From the NCBI GenBank assembly GCA_017503465.1, contig JAFVSY010000094.1, positions 1 to 38,176 of the forward strand: DNA of 38,176 bases, written 5' to 3'. The first letter of the stretch is position 1. Each line of letters opens with the position of its first letter. The notes beneath the pieces are model-generated. The model was not told the origin of the DNA, made no database searches, and worked only from the letters and a program-made list of their open reading frames with translations. Positions 10,751-18,986 of the stretch are shown in pieces. The position numbers and the translations under genes were made by a program. Origin of the DNA: Tidjanibacter sp. Its GTDB lineage: Bacteria > Bacteroidota > Bacteroidia > Bacteroidales > Rikenellaceae.

Positions 10751-12175
10751 ATGAGAAAAAGAGTATTTCTGACAACCGTTCTTCCCTACCTATTTATATA
10801 TAGTGGCTCGGCCCAGGTGCCGTGCGACACTCTGCGGTTGTCGTTGAGCGATGCGCTGGCGTGGGCCGAGGAGGAAAACAGTGGCGTGAGGATAGCTGCC
10901 GAGGAAGTTAGGATGGCCCAACAGGATAAGTTGAGGTTGCGCTCGGCTTGGTGGCCGACAATCACGCTCACCGGCGAGGCCATACACACAACCACACCCA
11001 TAGAACTCACCCGCACGGTGAATAACCTCACCGATGGGGCACTTGATGCACTTGATGCAATAGTGGCCGCCAATCCACTATTAGAGGGCATCCTACAAAG
11101 TGTCAGGGAGGCCGAGATTGGGGTTGAATTGGCCCCACGCAATACCGCCTCGGTGGGTGTGGCCTTTGCGTGGCCCGTCTTTAGCGGTGGCAAACGTGTG
11201 GCTGCCACGAAGGCCGGCGAGCTGGGAGTGAAACTTGCAGGCACCACCTACGATGGGGTGCGACAGCGTGTTTGGAGTGCTACCCTTGAGGCCTACTTTG
11301 GGGTGCAGGTGGCTCGGCTGAGCGTGGATGTCTGCGAGCAGGCTCTTACATCCTCGCTCACACTGGTGCGTCAAGCCCGTAGCCTGGAGCGAGAGGGAAT
11401 GATTAACAAGGCCGAAAGGCTTGCGGCAGAGGTCGGGGCGAGCACAATGGCGGCCGAACTTGCCGGTGCTCACACAAGGTTAGCGGTGGCCGAGGCGGGC
11501 CTTGGGGCCCTGCTGGGGATTGACTCGCTGCACATCCTCCCCACCACTCCACTCTTTGTCTTGGAGTACATTCCTCCACAGGCAGAGTTCATCGCACTCC
11601 TGGACAACAACCCCACCATACGTTCCGCAAGGGTGGAACAACGCCTTGCCGAGGAGGGACTCCGCTTGGAGCAGAGCCGCTATCTGCCCGACATTGCCCT
11701 TGTGGGTGGCCACCGCTTGTGGTCGGAGGGTATCGACCGTGGGCTTGTGCCACGCACCTTTGTGGGCGTGGCGGCGAGTTGGACCCTTTTTGACGGAGCC
11801 AACAGGGAATATTCCGTGGCGAAATCTCGCTCCCTTGTGCGCCTTGTGGGCCTTGCCGAGCAGCAACGCAGGCAGGAGTTGGAGGTGCAGGTGCGACAAC
11901 TCTATGGCACCCTCCGACAATCGCTCACACAACTATCCACGATGAACTCCACCGTAGATTTGGCACAGGAGTTGGCAAGGATGCGACACAAGGCCTTCAC
12001 AGAGGGTATGGCAACCTCCTCGGAGGTGGTGCAGAGCGAGGTTGCGTTGGCCGAAGCACGCCTGGGGCGCATTGCGGTCCTCTATCAATGGAACATTGCT
12101 TGGGCAGAACTTCTTGCCCTGTGTGGAAAATCTCCCGTCGAACAGATAGAACAACTATACGATTATGAAGAGTAA
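10751..12175 (+). CDS. TolC-family outer membrane efflux protein
   Basis: TolC-like proteins form the outer membrane channel and periplasmic tunnel of tripartite exporters. The chosen start (MRKRVFLTTVLPYLFIYSGSAQ) gives a signal peptide and 474 residues, normal for the family; the frame is open further upstream through the terminator and is not plausible there. After the signal peptide comes LRLSLSDALAWAEEEN, the typical first OEP repeat, then long helices with two repeats, the second starting near FIALLDNNPTIRSARVEQRLAEEGLRLEQSRYLPDIAL. It is the first gene of a four-gene unit and overlaps the HlyD-like gene by 11 bases, which points to a dedicated exporter. Confidence 0.9.
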   Translation: MRKRVFLTTVLPYLFIYSGSAQVPCDTLRLSLSDALAWAEEENSGVRIAAEEVRMAQQDKLRLRSAWWPTITLTGEAIHTTTPIELTRTVNNLTDGALDALDAIVAANPLLEGILQSVREAEIGVELAPRNTASVGVAFAWPVFSGGKRVAATKAGELGVKLAGTTYDGVRQRVWSATLEAYFGVQVARLSVDVCEQALTSSLTLVRQARSLEREGMINKAERLAAEVGASTMAAELAGAHTRLAVAEAGLGALLGIDSLHILPTTPLFVLEYIPPQAEFIALLDNNPTIRSARVEQRLAEEGLRLEQSRYLPDIALVGGHRLWSEGIDRGLVPRTFVGVAASWTLFDGANREYSVAKSRSLVRLVGLAEQQRRQELEVQVRQLYGTLRQSLTQLSTMNSTVDLAQELARMRHKAFTEGMATSSEVVQSEVALAEARLGRIAVLYQWNIAWAELLALCGKSPVEQIEQLYDYEE

Positions 12176-13157
12176 CAACGGCTACACCGCACTGACGGTG
12201 GTTTTTATTGTGATTGTGGCCTCAATCGTTGTCATTTCGGTGTGGGGCATCTCCACCTCACGCCACCGTCCAACCATCATCCAGGGCACCATTGAGGCCG
12301 AGCAGGTGCGCATATCGGGCAAACTACCCGGTCGCATCGCTGCCTTCTACGTGTCGGAGGGCGACCACGTGGAGGTGGGCGACACGCTGGTGAGCATACT
12401 CTCGCCCGAGGTGGAGGCCAAGCGTAGCGAGGCGGTGGCCATTGCCAATGCCACACGTGCCCAGAGCAGGAAGATAGACCACGGCACCCGCAGTGAGGTG
12501 GTCGGTGCAGCCAAGCAGTTGTGGCAAAGCGCAAAGGCACAGCGAGAACTCGCCCAACAGACCTATGGGCGCATCAAGCGACTGTGGGCCGACAGCGTGG
12601 TAACTCTCCAACGCAAGGAGGAGGCAGAGGCTATGTGGAAGTCGGCTGTGGCAATGGAGAGGGCCGCAAAGCAAGAGTACCTTATGGCCCTGCGTGGTGC
12701 CCAAAAGGAGGACAAGGAGAGTGCTCGCTCGGTGGCCGTGGCAGCAGACGATGTGGTTGAGCAGGTGGATGCGGTGTTGGAGGATGCCTTCCTCACAGCC
12801 CCCATAGCGGGCGAGGTGGCGGTGATTTACCCCAACGTGGGCGAACTCGTTGGCACCGGCACTCCCATAATGTCCATCGTGCCACTGGATGAGGTCTATG
12901 CGGTGTGGAACATTCGGGAGGATTGGATGCCGGAATTTCGTATGGGCGACACTCTGTGTGGGCGTGTACCTGCCATTGCAGCCGAGGGAGTTGAGTTCTG
13001 CATCAACTACATTTCGCCCCTCGGGAGTTATGCCACTTGGAAGACCACGGGTGATGTGGGAGGCTACGATATGCGCACCTTTGAGGTCCACGCACGCCCT
13101 CTCTGCACGGTAGCGGAAGGTCTACGCCCCGGAATGAGCGTTTTGATAGACAAATAG
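12165..13157 (+). CDS. HlyD-family membrane fusion (periplasmic adaptor) protein
   Basis: The 330-residue protein links an inner membrane transporter to the TolC-like channel. It has one N-terminal membrane anchor (about residues 10-30, ALTVVFIVIVASIVVISVWGI), a first biotinyl-lipoyl half (GTIEAEQVRISGKLPGRIAAFYVSEGDHVEVGDTL), a long coiled-coil hairpin (about residues 80-195), a second lipoyl half (TAPIAGEVAVIYPNVGELVGTGTPIMSIV) and a C-terminal beta barrel. This is the YhiI/EmrA-like arrangement. It overlaps the TolC-like gene by 11 bases and is followed by the first permease after 16 bases. Confidence 0.92.
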   Translation: MKSNNGYTALTVVFIVIVASIVVISVWGISTSRHRPTIIQGTIEAEQVRISGKLPGRIAAFYVSEGDHVEVGDTLVSILSPEVEAKRSEAVAIANATRAQSRKIDHGTRSEVVGAAKQLWQSAKAQRELAQQTYGRIKRLWADSVVTLQRKEEAEAMWKSAVAMERAAKQEYLMALRGAQKEDKESARSVAVAADDVVEQVDAVLEDAFLTAPIAGEVAVIYPNVGELVGTGTPIMSIVPLDEVYAVWNIREDWMPEFRMGDTLCGRVPAIAAEGVEFCINYISPLGSYATWKTTGDVGGYDMRTFEVHARPLCTVAEGLRPGMSVLIDK

Positions 13158-13173
13158 TTGAGGCTGTCAAACG

Positions 13174-14367
13174 ATGGGTGCGGAATTCAAAATAAGGTGT
13201 GGCCTATGGCACACCATAAGGCGTGAGTGGGGGCGCATTGTTGGCCGCCCACTCTACCCCGTGGTGTTACTCGGAGTGCCACTCTTTGCGCTCCTCTTTA
13301 TGGCCACCATATTCGGCAATGGGCGCATTGAGAGCGTACCTATCGGCATTGTGGACCACGATTTCACCGCCACCTCTCGCTCCATTGTGCGCACCATCGA
13401 CTCCACCCCAACCCTCGCCATAGCCCACCACTACACCTCCACCGCCGAGGCACTTGCCGCAATGAGAGCCACGGAAATCTATGGCTACGTGGTCATCCCA
13501 GCGGACTTTGAGGCCGATATGATAGGTGGCCGAGGGGGTACCATTGCCTACTACTACCACTACGCCCTGATGAGCGTAGGCAGTCAGGTTGCGGGCACTT
13601 TGGCCACACTTCTGGCAGGGGTGTCGGTGCAGCCCGTGGTGGCCACAGCCACCGCACTGGGGCTCACAGCCGAGGGCACCAAAGCACTCACTATGCCCAT
13701 TGTGGCCGACTCGCTGGCGATGTTCAACCCCACGCTCAACTACTCGGTCTACCTCTCGCTACCCCTGTTGATGGTGATGTTGCAGATTGTGGTGTTGCTG
13801 ACCACGGTCTACTGCGTGGGCTCCGAAATCAAGAACGGCACCGCCCGCAGGTGGCTCATCGGAGCAGGGGGCAACATCTTCACCGCCATTGTGGGCAAAC
13901 TCCTACCCTACACCATCACCTTCTCCGTCGCTGCCATCGGCTCGGTGGCGTGGCTCTATGGAGGAGCCGAGGGGCTACCCCACGAAGCGGTGTCGCTGTG
14001 GCCATTGGCTCTGTGGAGCGCACTCCTTGTGGTGGCAAGCCAGGCCCTGGGGCTCTTTTTGTTTGGGCTCTTTCCCGCAATGGGGATAGTCATAAGCGTG
14101 GTGTCGATGGTGGGCTCGTTGGGTGCCACCCTTGCGGGCGTAACTTTCCCCATCGGCTCCCTCTACGCTCCCTTCCGCACGATGGCCACCCTGCTCCCCA
14201 TACGCCACTACGTCATTCTGTCCCAAAACCTCCTCTATGGCCATTGGGGCTGGCAGTGGGTGTGGGCGAGCGTGGCGGCAATGGTGGCCGTGTGCGCCCT
14301 ACCACTAATCACTCTTCCTCGCTTGCGAAGAGCCATATTGTCCGGACGTTATGAAAAAATCAGTTAG
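13174..14367 (+). CDS. ABC-2 type transporter permease (first of two)
   Basis: The 397-residue inner membrane protein fits the ABC2_membrane_3 type (YhhJ/YbhR-like). It has an N-terminal membrane segment (about residues 26-47, VVLLGVPLFALLFMATIF), a large periplasmic domain starting VPIGIVDHDFTATSRSIVRTIDSTP and including YGYVVIPADFEADM, and then five hydrophobic segments in the C-terminal half, including LPLLMVMLQIVVLLTTVYCVG and ALWSALLVVASQALGLFLFGLF. No nucleotide-binding domain is present in the protein. It overlaps the second permease by 17 bases, so the two probably form a heterodimer. The substrate cannot be read from the sequence. Confidence 0.88.
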   Translation: MGAEFKIRCGLWHTIRREWGRIVGRPLYPVVLLGVPLFALLFMATIFGNGRIESVPIGIVDHDFTATSRSIVRTIDSTPTLAIAHHYTSTAEALAAMRATEIYGYVVIPADFEADMIGGRGGTIAYYYHYALMSVGSQVAGTLATLLAGVSVQPVVATATALGLTAEGTKALTMPIVADSLAMFNPTLNYSVYLSLPLLMVMLQIVVLLTTVYCVGSEIKNGTARRWLIGAGGNIFTAIVGKLLPYTITFSVAAIGSVAWLYGGAEGLPHEAVSLWPLALWSALLVVASQALGLFLFGLFPAMGIVISVVSMVGSLGATLAGVTFPIGSLYAPFRTMATLLPIRHYVILSQNLLYGHWGWQWVWASVAAMVAVCALPLITLPRLRRAILSGRYEKIS

Positions 14368-15556
14368 CACCACACATCGTTGGCGTTTGATGCTCGACAC
14401 TCTCCGACACGAGGCCCGCAGTGTGGCCTCCTCTCCCGCCATTGTGTTGGTTATGGTCGGGGGCGTGGTGCTCTATGGGCTCCTCTACAACATTCTCTAC
14501 CGCCCCAACGTGGTGCGTGAAGCCCCCGTGGTGGTTGTGGACCACTCCCACACGCCCCTCTCTCGCCACCTTGTGGAGAGTGTGGATGCCACACCGCAGG
14601 TGGCTGTGGTGGCCGAGATGGGCGACATCGGAGAAGCAAGAGGGCTTATGGCGCAAGGCAAGGCCGAGGGCACCATCATCATACCCCACGACCTCGAAAG
14701 GCGCATTGGACTCGGCGAGGAGGCCCTCTTTGTGGTGGCAGCATCCACCGCCGAATTTCTCTACTACGAGGCCATACAGAGTGGCACACTCGGTGCGCTC
14801 CAAGCCATAGACCACGACCTCGCTCCCCAAGTGGCCGCCACGCTACTCCCCACCGACAAACTCCTTGCCGTGGCGCAAGCCAAACCCGTGGAGGTTGTGG
14901 GCACTCCACTGTTCAACCCCACCAAAGGCTATGGCAAATATTTGCTCCCTGCGGTGCTCATCGTCATCATCTGCCAAACGATGCTGATGGTGGTATGCCT
15001 GCGCACAGGTGGCGAGGGCAAGCGTTTCAAAAATTCTCTTTTGTGCGGACAACGCCCACCACGCATCTCCGTGGGCGACACATTGGCAGTGGTAGTGGGG
15101 CGAGGGGCCCTCTACACGTTTCTCTACGCCCTTTTCTCACTCTTCCTGCTCGGCCTGCTTCCTCTGCTTTTCGACCTACCACACTTGGCACGTTGGCAAG
15201 ATTTGTTTGTGCTGGGGGCACTTCTGCTCCCCGCTAACGCACTCTTTGCCCTCTGCTTTGCCTCGCTATTCAGGGATGGCGATGGGGCCTTGCTGGTGGT
15301 AACTTTTTTCTCCCTGGGGCTTCTACTCCTCGGCGGCATATCCTACCCCTTGGAACTTATGCCCACGCCTTGGGTAGTGCTCCACCACCTGCTGCCTGCG
15401 CCCGTGGGTATCCTCGCCTATGTGAAGATGAATTCAATGGGGGCCTCGCTCGGCGAGTGCGCTCCCCAACTCCTCACCCTCGCACTCCAAATCCTCGCTT
15501 ACCTGCTCCTTGCCCTCGCGCTCACCCACCACCGACTGAACAAACAGAGCCGATAG
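14351..15556 (+). CDS. ABC-2 type transporter permease (second of two)
   Basis: The 401-residue protein is a diverged partner of the preceding permease, with the same plan: an N-terminal membrane segment (AIVLVMVGGVVLYGLLYNILY), a periplasmic domain with the equivalent APVVVVDHSHTPLSRHLVESVDATPQ and EGTIIIPHDLERRI motifs, and five C-terminal hydrophobic segments. The shared D-H-x-x-T-x-x-S-R pattern after the first segment shows that the two arose by duplication. It is the last gene of the efflux operon; an orphan gene follows with its own promoter. No ATPase gene accompanies the permeases in this window. Confidence 0.88.
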   Translation: MKKSVSTTHRWRLMLDTLRHEARSVASSPAIVLVMVGGVVLYGLLYNILYRPNVVREAPVVVVDHSHTPLSRHLVESVDATPQVAVVAEMGDIGEARGLMAQGKAEGTIIIPHDLERRIGLGEEALFVVAASTAEFLYYEAIQSGTLGALQAIDHDLAPQVAATLLPTDKLLAVAQAKPVEVVGTPLFNPTKGYGKYLLPAVLIVIICQTMLMVVCLRTGGEGKRFKNSLLCGQRPPRISVGDTLAVVVGRGALYTFLYALFSLFLLGLLPLLFDLPHLARWQDLFVLGALLLPANALFALCFASLFRDGDGALLVVTFFSLGLLLLGGISYPLELMPTPWVVLHHLLPAPVGILAYVKMNSMGASLGECAPQLLTLALQILAYLLLALALTHHRLNKQSR

Positions 15557-15568
15557 TGGGGCCAAATG

Positions 15569-15600
15569 TTTGGTTTTCTCGCCATATTGACCGATATTTG
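15569..15600 (+). promoter_or_regulatory. Bacteroidetes-type promoter for the orphan gene at 15629
   Basis: TTTG (15569-15572), then exactly 20 bases, then GATATTTG (15593-15600), which matches the -7 pattern at all fixed positions but the first. It lies just after the last permease gene and 28 bases before the orphan start codon. Confidence 0.6.
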
Positions 15601-15628
15601 CACCGTCAAAACAAAGCACACATTCCCT

Positions 15629-16189
15629 ATGGAAGAACACGAATATCTCGAACACTACGAACAACGACTCGAAAAACTCCTCGCAGGCATCTACGGCTCC
15701 GAGGGGCAACTGATGGATGTGGCCGAACTTGAGGAGCGTTGGCACGAGTTTGCGCCCGAATATATGGCCGATGCAGTTGGGCAAATCAACTCCTACCCCG
15801 CCTTCACGCTTGCCGTGGCTGCCTATGTTGGTATGGCACTTGCCGCTTGGTGGGACACCGCTTGGGAGCGACACGAGAAGGAGACCTACGACGACCTCAA
15901 GCGCCTCGGTGGTGGGTTCGACACCGTGGATGAGTACATTCTCAAACACATCCTCTCCGTTGAGCCCGAGAGCCCCGAGCGTGAGCAGATTGAGGATGCG
16001 ATGCGCACCCTTGCCCACGCAGTGATGAATGCCATTCAGCACGAGCAGATTGAGAAGCAGACCACCCGAGCATTCTACATTTTGGCCCGCTCGGCAAAGG
16101 TTATGTTCCGTGCCGGTGTAACCTACGAGCTAATGCGCCGTGGCTACCACTACGAGCGTGTGAAGATTGCCAACCCCGTGGTAAATTAG
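15629..16189 (+). CDS. Conserved-looking cytoplasmic protein of unknown function
   Basis: This 186-residue protein is not recognised. The start chosen is MEEHEYLEHYEQRLEKLL, which places a promoter directly upstream; the frame is open further 5' but through that promoter. It looks mostly helical, with a Trp-rich short segment (FTLAVAAYVGMALAAWWDTAW) that may be a buried helix or, less likely, a single membrane helix, and a long charged C-terminal half. There is no signal peptide and no cysteine or metal motif. It follows the second permease by 72 bases on the same strand but has its own promoter and a terminator right after it, so a link to the exporter is not implied. Confidence 0.75.
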   Translation: MEEHEYLEHYEQRLEKLLAGIYGSEGQLMDVAELEERWHEFAPEYMADAVGQINSYPAFTLAVAAYVGMALAAWWDTAWERHEKETYDDLKRLGGGFDTVDEYILKHILSVEPESPEREQIEDAMRTLAHAVMNAIQHEQIEKQTTRAFYILARSAKVMFRAGVTYELMRRGYHYERVKIANPVVN

Positions 16190-16206
16190 TCTGCACCGCC
16201 CCATAC

Positions 16207-16241
16207 AAAAAGACCTCTTCCCATTGAGAAGAGGTCTTTTT
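16207..16241. terminator. Bidirectional intrinsic terminator
   Basis: A perfect 14-base-pair hairpin (arms 16207-16220 and 16228-16241, AGACCTCTTC/GAAGAGGTCT) with a 7-base loop and A/T tracts on both sides. It serves the orphan gene on the plus strand and prfA on the minus strand. Confidence 0.9.
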
Positions 16242-16290
16242 GTGTTAATGTCCCAACTGTTTCTATTGAACAGGCTGGCGGAATATTGGA

Positions 16291-17379
16291 CTAGCCCAAC
16301 TCGCTCTCTTTGAGCCTCTCGGCATTCTCTGCCACAATCAGGTGGTCGATGCAATCCTGGATGTCGCCATTCATAAAGGCAGGCAGGTTGTAGATGGTGT
16401 AGTTGATGCGGTGGTCGGTAATGCGCCCCTGGGGATAGTTGTAGGTGCGAATCTTGGCACTCCTATCGCCCGTGCTCACCATAGTCTTACGCTTGGCAGC
16501 AATCTCGTCCATATACTTGGCATACTCCAAGTTGAAAATACGGGTACGCAACTCCTCCAACGCCTTGTCGAAGTTCTTGAGCTGCGACTTCTGGTCCTGA
16601 CACTGCACCACGATACCTGTGGGGATGTGGGTAAGGCGCACAGCCGAGTAGGTGGTGTTCACGCACTGACCACCGGGGCCACTTGCACAGTAGGTATCCT
16701 TGCGGATGTCGTTCATATTGATGTCCACGTCGAACTCATCGGCCTCGGGCAACACAGCCACCGTGGCAGCCGAAGTGTGGATGCGGCCCTGGGTCTCGGT
16801 CTGGGGCACACGCTGCACACGGTGCACGCCACTCTCATACTTGAGTGTGCCATAGACACCATCGCCCGTAACCTTCATCACAACCTCCTTGTAGCCACCC
16901 GAAGTGCCCTCCGAGAAGGAGTTAATCTCATACCTCCAGCCCTTGGTCTCCACATACTTCATATACATACGGAGCAGGTCGCCGGCAAAGATTGCAGCCT
17001 CGTCGCCACCGGTACCACCACGAATCTCCACGATAGCGTTTTTGTCGTCCTGGGGGTCCTTGGGGATGAGGAGAATCTTGATTTCCTCCTCAAGGGTTGC
17101 TGTAAGGGGCTCAAGTTCAGCCACCTCTTCGCGTGCCATTTCGCGCATATCCTCATCCTTCTCGTTGGCGAGAATATCTTTGGCATCGGCCAGGTCGGCG
17201 AGTGCTTTTTTGTAACGGTCGGCGGCTTTCACGATGGGGCCGAGTTCCTTGTACTCCTTGTTGAGTTGCACAAAGCGCTTCATATCGGCAATAACTTCGG
17301 GGTCGGTCATCTGCTGACCAATCTCCTCAAATTTGAGCTTCAGCCCATCGAGCCTATTGAGAATAGTGTTGTCTGCCAT
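16291..17379 (-). CDS. prfA: Peptide chain release factor 1
   Basis: RF1 ends translation at UAA and UAG codons. The start MADNTILNRLDGLKLKFEEI gives 362 residues, the normal length. The catalytic GGQ tripeptide is at residues 236-238 within GPGGQCVNTTYSAVRLTHIPTG, and the codon-reading tripeptide has the RF1 form P-x-T (PQT, residues 192-194, followed by ETQGRIHTSA), which distinguishes it from RF2 (SPF). The end region DRSAKIRTYNYPQGRITDHRI is standard. RF1 is divergent from xseA, with only 57 bases between the start codons. Confidence 0.97.
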   Translation of the reverse strand: MADNTILNRLDGLKLKFEEIGQQMTDPEVIADMKRFVQLNKEYKELGPIVKAADRYKKALADLADAKDILANEKDEDMREMAREEVAELEPLTATLEEEIKILLIPKDPQDDKNAIVEIRGGTGGDEAAIFAGDLLRMYMKYVETKGWRYEINSFSEGTSGGYKEVVMKVTGDGVYGTLKYESGVHRVQRVPQTETQGRIHTSAATVAVLPEADEFDVDINMNDIRKDTYCASGPGGQCVNTTYSAVRLTHIPTGIVVQCQDQKSQLKNFDKALEELRTRIFNLEYAKYMDEIAAKRKTMVSTGDRSAKIRTYNYPQGRITDHRINYTIYNLPAFMNGDIQDCIDHLIVAENAERLKESELG

Positions 17380-17401
17380 AAAAATTAAATCTATTTGGCC
17401 G

Positions 17402-17430
17402 CAAAGGTACAAAAAATTTTCATACCTTTG
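17402..17430. promoter_or_regulatory. Overlapping divergent -7 boxes for prfA and xseA
   Basis: The minus strand carries TACCTTTG at 17409-17402 (for prfA) and the plus strand carries the same octamer at 17423-17430 (for xseA). The boxes are 13 bases apart back to back, so each would fall in the spacer of the other promoter and the two are probably mutually exclusive. Neither has a TTG at the ideal distance. The xseA box ends only 6 bases before its start codon. Confidence 0.6.
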
Positions 17431-17436
17431 TATATA

Positions 17437-18684
17437 ATGACAACCGAAAAGCACATAACTCTCTCCGAATTACTCGCCGACGTGCGCCGCACCCTCGCTG
17501 AGCGTTTTCCGCTGGGGGTGTGGATTTGTGCCGAGGTGGGCGAACTCAAGGAAAATCGCTACTCCGGCCACTGCTATATGGAACTCATTGAGAAGGGCGA
17601 CAACGATGGCGCCCCCAAAGCCAAGGCCTCCGCAGCGGTGTGGAGAAGTCGTTGGGGTATGCTCTCGGCCCACTTTCGGGCCGCCACAGGCGCACCCCTT
17701 ACCGCAGGTATGAAGGTGTTGCTGAAGGTGAGCGTTACCTTCCACGAGGCCTATGGGCTTTCGCTCGTGGTAAGCGACATCGACCCCGCCTACACCATTG
17801 GCGAGCAGGAGCAACGCCGCCGCCAAACCATTGAGCAACTCACTGCCGAAGGTGTCATTGACCTGAACAAAACCCTGCCCCTTCCCACCGTGGTACAACG
17901 AGTGGCGGTCATATCATCCGCCACAGCAGCCGGCTATCAGGACTTTATGAACCACTTGGCCGCTTCGCCCTACCGCATCGACACCACTCTCTTTGAGGCC
18001 ATCGTGCAAGGCTCGGCTGCCGAGCAGAGCATCATTGAGGCCCTCGGCAGAGTGGCCGACCGTGAGGAGGAGTTTGATGCCGTGGCCATACTGCGTGGTG
18101 GCGGCTCGCAGAGCGACCTCGGTTGTTTCAATGCCTACCCTCTCTCGGCCCACATTGCACAATTTCCGCTGCCGGTGCTCACGGGTATTGGCCACGACAA
18201 AGATACCTCGGTGGCCGACATTGTGGCCCACACCGCACTGAAAACCCCTACCGCTGTGGCAGACTTTCTCCTTGAGCGCATCGGAGGTTTCCATTCGGAG
18301 GTGGAATATGCCTATGAGCGCATTACCAGCGCATCTTCGGCCCTATTGGAGAGCCACCGCACACGCTTGGAACGCAACCACGCCCTTGTGCGCACCCTCG
18401 CCGAGGGGCTATTAAGGCGTATGGAGGTAAGGCTTGAGCGAGCCTCGGTGGAACTACACCACAGCGTGGCTCGTCTGCTGGAGGCCCACAAGGCCCGTCT
18501 GGAGCGTGCCGAGGTGCAGGTGGAGGCCTCCTCGCCCAAGCGCATAATGGCACTTGGTTTTGCGGTAGTCCGTCAGGGTGGCAAGGCACTCAAATCGGTC
18601 AATGATGTGGCCGTTGGCGAGAGCGTTGAAATCACCCTTGCCGATGGCTCTGCAAGGGCCAACATAACCGAAACAACAAAATAA
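17437..18684 (+). CDS. xseA: Exodeoxyribonuclease VII large subunit
   Basis: XseA is the catalytic subunit of exonuclease VII, which degrades single-stranded DNA from both ends. The start MTTEKHITLSELLADVRRTL gives 415 residues. It has the N-terminal OB-like domain (VWICAEVGELKENRYSGHCYMELIE), the catalytic core with AVISSATAAGYQDF, ILRGGGSQSDLGCFN and VLTGIGHDKDTSVADIVAH, the ALKTPTAVADFL motif, and a long C-terminal helical region expected to bind the small subunit. Its small-subunit partner follows 13 bases downstream. An upstream extension of 14 codons is possible but would run through the promoter. Confidence 0.95.
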   Translation: MTTEKHITLSELLADVRRTLAERFPLGVWICAEVGELKENRYSGHCYMELIEKGDNDGAPKAKASAAVWRSRWGMLSAHFRAATGAPLTAGMKVLLKVSVTFHEAYGLSLVVSDIDPAYTIGEQEQRRRQTIEQLTAEGVIDLNKTLPLPTVVQRVAVISSATAAGYQDFMNHLAASPYRIDTTLFEAIVQGSAAEQSIIEALGRVADREEEFDAVAILRGGGSQSDLGCFNAYPLSAHIAQFPLPVLTGIGHDKDTSVADIVAHTALKTPTAVADFLLERIGGFHSEVEYAYERITSASSALLESHRTRLERNHALVRTLAEGLLRRMEVRLERASVELHHSVARLLEAHKARLERAEVQVEASSPKRIMALGFAVVRQGGKALKSVNDVAVGESVEITLADGSARANITETTK

Positions 18685-18697
18685 CACGCATAGACTT

Positions 18698-18883
18698 ATG
18701 GATAAAGAACTTACCTACAATCAGGCACTTACCGAATTGGAGGGCATCCTAAAGAGTTTTGACTCCGGCGAAGCCGACATCGACACCCTCTCCGCCCAGG
18801 TGGCCCGTGCCACCGAACTCATCACCTTCTGTCGTGAGCGTTTGCAGAAGGTGGAGAAGGAGTTGGAGGTGCAGCAAAACTGA
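18698..18883 (+). CDS. xseB: Exodeoxyribonuclease VII small subunit
   Basis: This 61-residue protein has the family pattern MDKELTYNQALTELEGILKSFDSGEADIDTLSAQVARATELI followed by CRERLQKVEKELEVQ. It should form two helices that bind the C-terminal region of XseA. Length and position directly after xseA fit. The operon ends in a terminator. Confidence 0.94.
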   Translation: MDKELTYNQALTELEGILKSFDSGEADIDTLSAQVARATELITFCRERLQKVEKELEVQQN

Positions 18884-18915
18884 GCCCTTTCATCACTCAC
18901 CTAACCCAAACAAAA

Positions 18916-18952
18916 AAAAGCAACTCTCCCCACTTCGGGAAGAGTTGCTTTT
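18916..18952. terminator. Bidirectional intrinsic terminator between xseB and exuT
   Basis: A hairpin with 12-base-pair outer stem (AAAAGCAACTCT, 18916-18927, paired with 18941-18952) extended by CCC/GGG with one bulged A. It is followed by T tracts on both strands, longest on the minus strand, so it ends both xseAB and the exuT operon. Confidence 0.88.
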
Positions 18953-18986
18953 CATTTTGGAGCACTACGCCCCACATCTGCCGGCA

